Shown piece after piece: positions 5,582-6,702 of a stretch of DNA of 6,702 nucleotides. The stretch lies in NCBI GenBank assembly GCA_027490485.1, contig JAIXYA010000191.1, positions 1 to 6,702 on the forward strand, written 5' to 3'. Both the position numbers and the translations under genes were made by a program. Numbering within the stretch: the first letter of the stretch is position 1; every line of letters begins with the position of its first letter. Origin of the DNA: Comamonadaceae bacterium. Its GTDB lineage: Bacteria; Pseudomonadota; Gammaproteobacteria; Burkholderiales; Burkholderiaceae_C. The notes beneath the pieces were generated by a model. The model was given only the letters and a program-made list of their open reading frames with translations. It searched no databases and had not been told where the DNA came from.

Positions 5582-5673
5582 TGGCGGAAAGAGAGGGATT
5601 CGAACCCTCGGTACAGGTAAACCTGTACGCCGGATTTCGAATCCGGTGCATTCGACCACTCTGCCATCTTTCC
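5582..5673 (-). tRNA. tRNA-Ser (anticodon CGA), CCA encoded
   Basis: The minus strand folds into a type II tRNA. The acceptor stem GGAAAGA pairs with TCTTTCC, followed by discriminator G and a genome-encoded CCA (5584-5582). The anticodon stem CCGGA/TCCGG carries the loop TTCGAAA, giving anticodon CGA, which reads UCG. A long variable arm (GTACAGG paired with CCTGTAC) identifies serine. The T arm contains GGTTCGAATCC. The gene starts 31 bp after the lipoprotein stop codon, too close for a free-standing promoter outside the coding region, so it is probably processed from the serS transcript. A T7 run on the minus strand at 5563-5557 lies 18 nt past the 3' end and may help termination, although no stem precedes it. 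Confidence 0.97.
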
Positions 5674-5704
5674 TGACTGTCGATAGAACTGAAATTTTAA
5701 AGCT

Positions 5705-6196
5705 TCAAGGCTTGGTAGGAACCGCGTCCTCTACGGGGACAGGCTTTTTTGCTAATGCTGGCGAGGCCACATTGGCGTTACGCGGTGCCAGCGTCAAAAT
5801 CACCATAGCCGAACCGCCTGCCAAAGGATTGCCTTCTTGAATTTCAATGGTGACATTGCGCTCAGCTTTGTTAAACACCAACACGCTGGACTTGGCGCGA
5901 ATGGCTGACAACAAGGTCCAGCCTTGGCTGGGGTAGTTTTCTAGGAAATAGCTGTAAGCCGAGGTGGTGTCACGGGCTGAATCCATCACCACACGACCCA
6001 CCCAATTTTCACCAGTACCAATCACCAGCGACTGCTCATGCAAGATGCGAGCGCCTGGGGGCAACTGGGTTTGCCCCAGCAAATCTGCGCCCGACATATC
6101 CACAGTAGAAGACGTTCTGCCTGCCCCCATGGGCATATTGGCGCAAGCCACCAGCGTCAGCAAGACTGTACTTACAACAACGGGCAAAAAGCGCAT
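5705..6196 (-). CDS. Putative outer-membrane lipoprotein of unknown function
   Basis: The 163-residue protein starts with a lipoprotein signal peptide (MRFLPVVVSTVLLTLVAC). The lipobox LVAC puts the acylated cysteine at residue 18, and alanine rather than aspartate at +2 predicts sorting to the outer membrane. The mature part contains a compact alpha/beta segment (WVGRVVMDSARDTTSAYSYF to NVTIEI) with no enzyme motif I recognise. The tail is rich in alanine, proline and lysine. ATG 6196 is chosen because AAAGGA lies 6 nt upstream on the minus strand and the signal peptide begins exactly there. A longer frame from 6304 would overlap serS and bury the signal peptide. The gene follows serS by 19 bp and precedes tRNA-Ser, so the three are probably cotranscribed. 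Confidence 0.82.
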   Translation of the reverse strand: MRFLPVVVSTVLLTLVACANMPMGAGRTSSTVDMSGADLLGQTQLPPGARILHEQSLVIGTGENWVGRVVMDSARDTTSAYSYFLENYPSQGWTLLSAIRAKSSVLVFNKAERNVTIEIQEGNPLAGGSAMVILTLAPRNANVASPALAKKPVPVEDAVPTKP

Positions 6197-6215
6197 GGAA
6201 AGTCCTTTGAAGGGG

Positions 6216-6702
<487 letters not shown>

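Noticed and set aside
5431..5840. Open frames spanning the tRNA-Ser gene on both strands
   Set aside because: These are the well-known spurious translations of tRNA genes (for example NAPDSKSG and GIRTLGTGKP) and should not be annotated.

Overview
The window looks like a chromosomal segment of a betaproteobacterium in the Burkholderiales, most likely the Comamonadaceae (Limnohabitans/Rhodoferax/Polaromonas-like). This rests on recalled protein resemblance, moderate GC content and tight gene packing; I could not run a search. All the larger reading frames are intact. The two at the window edges, an acyl-CoA ligase and seryl-tRNA synthetase, are cut only by the window.

Region 1 (1-3744) is a candidate catabolic module. 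An AMP-forming acyl-CoA synthetase on the minus strand (1-1203, C-terminus outside the window) is divergent from a thiamine-diphosphate (ThDP) enzyme of the acetolactate synthase / oxalyl-CoA decarboxylase / 2-hydroxyacyl-CoA lyase superfamily (1332-3068). A GntR/FCD-type regulator (3088-3744) follows the ThDP enzyme in the same orientation after 19 bp. The divergent promoter region holds a perfect 20-bp palindrome (1270-1289) that abuts -10-like hexamers for both directions and is a strong candidate operator for the GntR protein. My working hypothesis is that the ligase activates a carboxylic acid (possibly a 2-hydroxy acid), the ThDP enzyme cleaves or decarboxylates the CoA ester, and the regulator senses the acid or its CoA ester. 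The substrate cannot be read from the sequence.

Region 2 (3749-4873) holds a glyoxalase II-like metallo-hydrolase on the minus strand, convergent with gntR with only 4 bp between the stop codons. Divergent from it is a small secreted lysine/glutamate-rich protein with one TPR-like helical hairpin.

Region 3 (4905-5545) is a compact type II toxin-antitoxin operon. A RelE-superfamily toxin (COG3657 type) comes first and a HigA-like HTH antitoxin second. A promoter-like sequence with an inverted repeat lies directly upstream, so close that the toxin message may be leaderless.

Region 4 (5582-6702) reads on the minus strand: the 3' part of serS, a small lipoprotein gene 19 bp downstream, and a tRNA-Ser(CGA) 31 bp after that. 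The aminoacyl-tRNA synthetase and one of its substrate tRNAs probably share a transcript.

There is no gene-free stretch longer than 300 bases, and I saw no insertion sequence, CRISPR array, phage gene or rRNA.
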